DNA of 64,000 nucleotides. It comes from Pseudovibrio axinellae. GTDB taxonomy: Bacteria; Pseudomonadota; Alphaproteobacteria; Rhizobiales; Stappiaceae. Numbering within the stretch: position 1 is the stretch's first letter; each line of letters starts with the position of its first letter. The stretch covers positions 1-64,000 of the forward strand of contig NZ_FOFM01000005.1 in assembly GCF_900110875.1 (NCBI RefSeq), read 5' to 3'. The notes beneath the pieces were generated by a model. The model did no database searches. It was not told the origin of the DNA and was given only the letters and a program-made list of their open reading frames with translations. The position numbers were made by a program, and so were the translations under genes. Below are positions 63,292 through 64,000 of this stretch, piece by piece.

Positions 63292-64000
63292 CTACTTCTT
63301 ACGCGCGTGACGAGAACGAACGATAAACTTATCGCTGGACTTGTTACTGCGTGTGCGTTTGCCTTTGGTCGGTTTACCCCAAGGAGTAACCGGATGACGT
63401 CCGCCTGATGTACGACCTTCACCACCACCATGAGGGTGATCGACAGGGTTCATAGCAACACCGCGAACATGTGGACGACGGCCCAACCAACGGGAACGAC
63501 CAGCCTTACCAAGGTTGATGTTCGAGTGGTCCTGGTTGGAAACCGCACCAACGGTTGCCATACAGGTGCCGAGTACACGACGCTGTTCGCCGGAAAGCAG
63601 ACGGATTACTGTGTAACCAGCGTCACGACCAACGATTTGAGCATAGGCACCAGCGGAACGTGCAAACTGTGCACCTTTGCCTGGCTTAAGCTCAATGTTG
63701 TGAACGATCGTACCAACTGGGATAGAAGCCAGCGGCATAGCGTTGCCCGGCTTAATATCTACAGCTTCACCCGCTACAATCTTATCACCGGCAGCAAGAC
63801 GCTGTGGTGCAAGAATGTAAGCCTGCTCACCATCATCATAAGTGATGAGAGCGATGAACGCGGTACGGTTCGGATCGTATTCAAGACGCTCAACAGTGCC
63901 GACAACATCGAATTTACGACGTTTGAAGTCAACCAAACGGTATGTGCGCTTATGCCCACCACCGATGTTGTTTGCAGTCTTGCGACCGTAGTTGTTACGA
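63292..64000 (-). CDS. rplB: 50S ribosomal protein L2, 5' part beyond the window
   Basis: The frame is open to the right edge ([20 protein letters not shown] precedes [20 protein letters not shown]), so about 236 C-terminal residues are seen. [19 protein letters not shown]-like peptidyl-transferase region ([20 protein letters not shown]) and basic end ([10 protein letters not shown]) identify uL2. It helps form the peptidyl transferase centre. The N-terminal 40 or so residues lie outside. Confidence 0.97.
   Translation of the reverse strand, partial: RNNYGRKTANNIGGGHKRTYRLVDFKRRKFDVVGTVERLEYDPNRTAFIALITYDDGEQAYILAPQRLAAGDKIVAGEAVDIKPGNAMPLASIPVGTIVHNIELKPGKGAQFARSAGAYAQIVGRDAGYTVIRLLSGEQRRVLGTCMATVGAVSNQDHSNINLGKAGRSRWLGRRPHVRGVAMNPVDHPHGGGEGRTSGGRHPVTPWGKPTKGKRTRSNKSSDKFIVRSRHARKK

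Noticed and set aside
1-64000. CRISPR arrays, insertion sequences and rRNA genes
   Set aside because: I saw no spaced direct repeats with unique spacers, no transposase gene or terminal inverted repeats, and no rRNA. The repeats found are operator, integrase-region or terminator elements.

Overview
The window reads as an alphaproteobacterial chromosome, probably order Hyphomicrobiales. The evidence is an ATP12-type ATPase chaperone, a RibN-type riboflavin importer behind an FMN riboswitch, a GapR-family protein, a short-LID adenylate kinase, and the order rplQ - degP-like - rarA - patatin - crcB - rluA-family - HAD - ATP12. The roughly 50% G+C look of the housekeeping genes would suit a marine Stappiaceae genus such as Pseudovibrio, but that is inference. 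There are two halves: an integrated tailed prophage (1 to about 28.04 kb, open at the left edge) and host core chromosome (28.04-64 kb). The prophage lies against the 3' end of a tRNA-Leu(GAG) gene, with a tyrosine recombinase next to the tRNA. From right to left it has: integrase; a three-gene cargo operon with a nuclease-like protein and two small paralogous acidic proteins (24.0-26.2 kb); a rightward early operon containing a GapR-family protein (22.9-24.0 kb); a repressor/Cro switch with repeated TTCTAA-N5-TTAGAA operators; a leftward replication-type module (19.65-21.7 kb); an A+T-rich two-gene cargo of a nuclease-DGQHR-HEPN-like protein plus a D12-class adenine methyltransferase (16.4-19.6 kb); and then small and large terminase, portal, a fused prohead protease/major capsid protein, head-tail connectors, major tail protein, a frameshifted tail chaperone, tape measure, and a distal-tail set matching gene transfer agent ORFs 12-15. 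Two single-gene morons interrupt the structural genes: a HEPN-like protein (14.0 kb) and a papain-like-protease candidate between duplicated terminator hairpins (5.0-5.8 kb). No lysis genes or left attachment site are inside the window. The host part from 28 to 43 kb holds fliN-like, lipB, acylphosphatase, a secreted EF-hand-like protein, ribN with its FMN riboswitch, a gamma-glutamylcyclotransferase-like protein, a HAD phosphatase, propionyl-CoA carboxylase alpha and beta genes (pccA, pccB) flanking folB and three small secreted paralogues, bacterioferritin, ATP12, a second HAD phosphatase and an RluA-family pseudouridine synthase. From 43 to 52 kb come crcB, a large patatin-like protein, rarA, a DegP-like protease and a chemotaxis receptor. 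From 52 kb to the right edge runs the leftward ribosomal protein cluster from rplB (cut by the edge) to rplQ, including secY, adk and rpoA. The most interesting parts are the cargo modules at 16.4-19.6 kb and 24.0-26.2 kb: their domain logic (DNA nuclease motifs, DGQHR/DndB-like fold, HEPN-like motif, DNA methylation; or a nuclease with two small paired proteins) looks like phage-borne defence, and I cannot match either to a named system.
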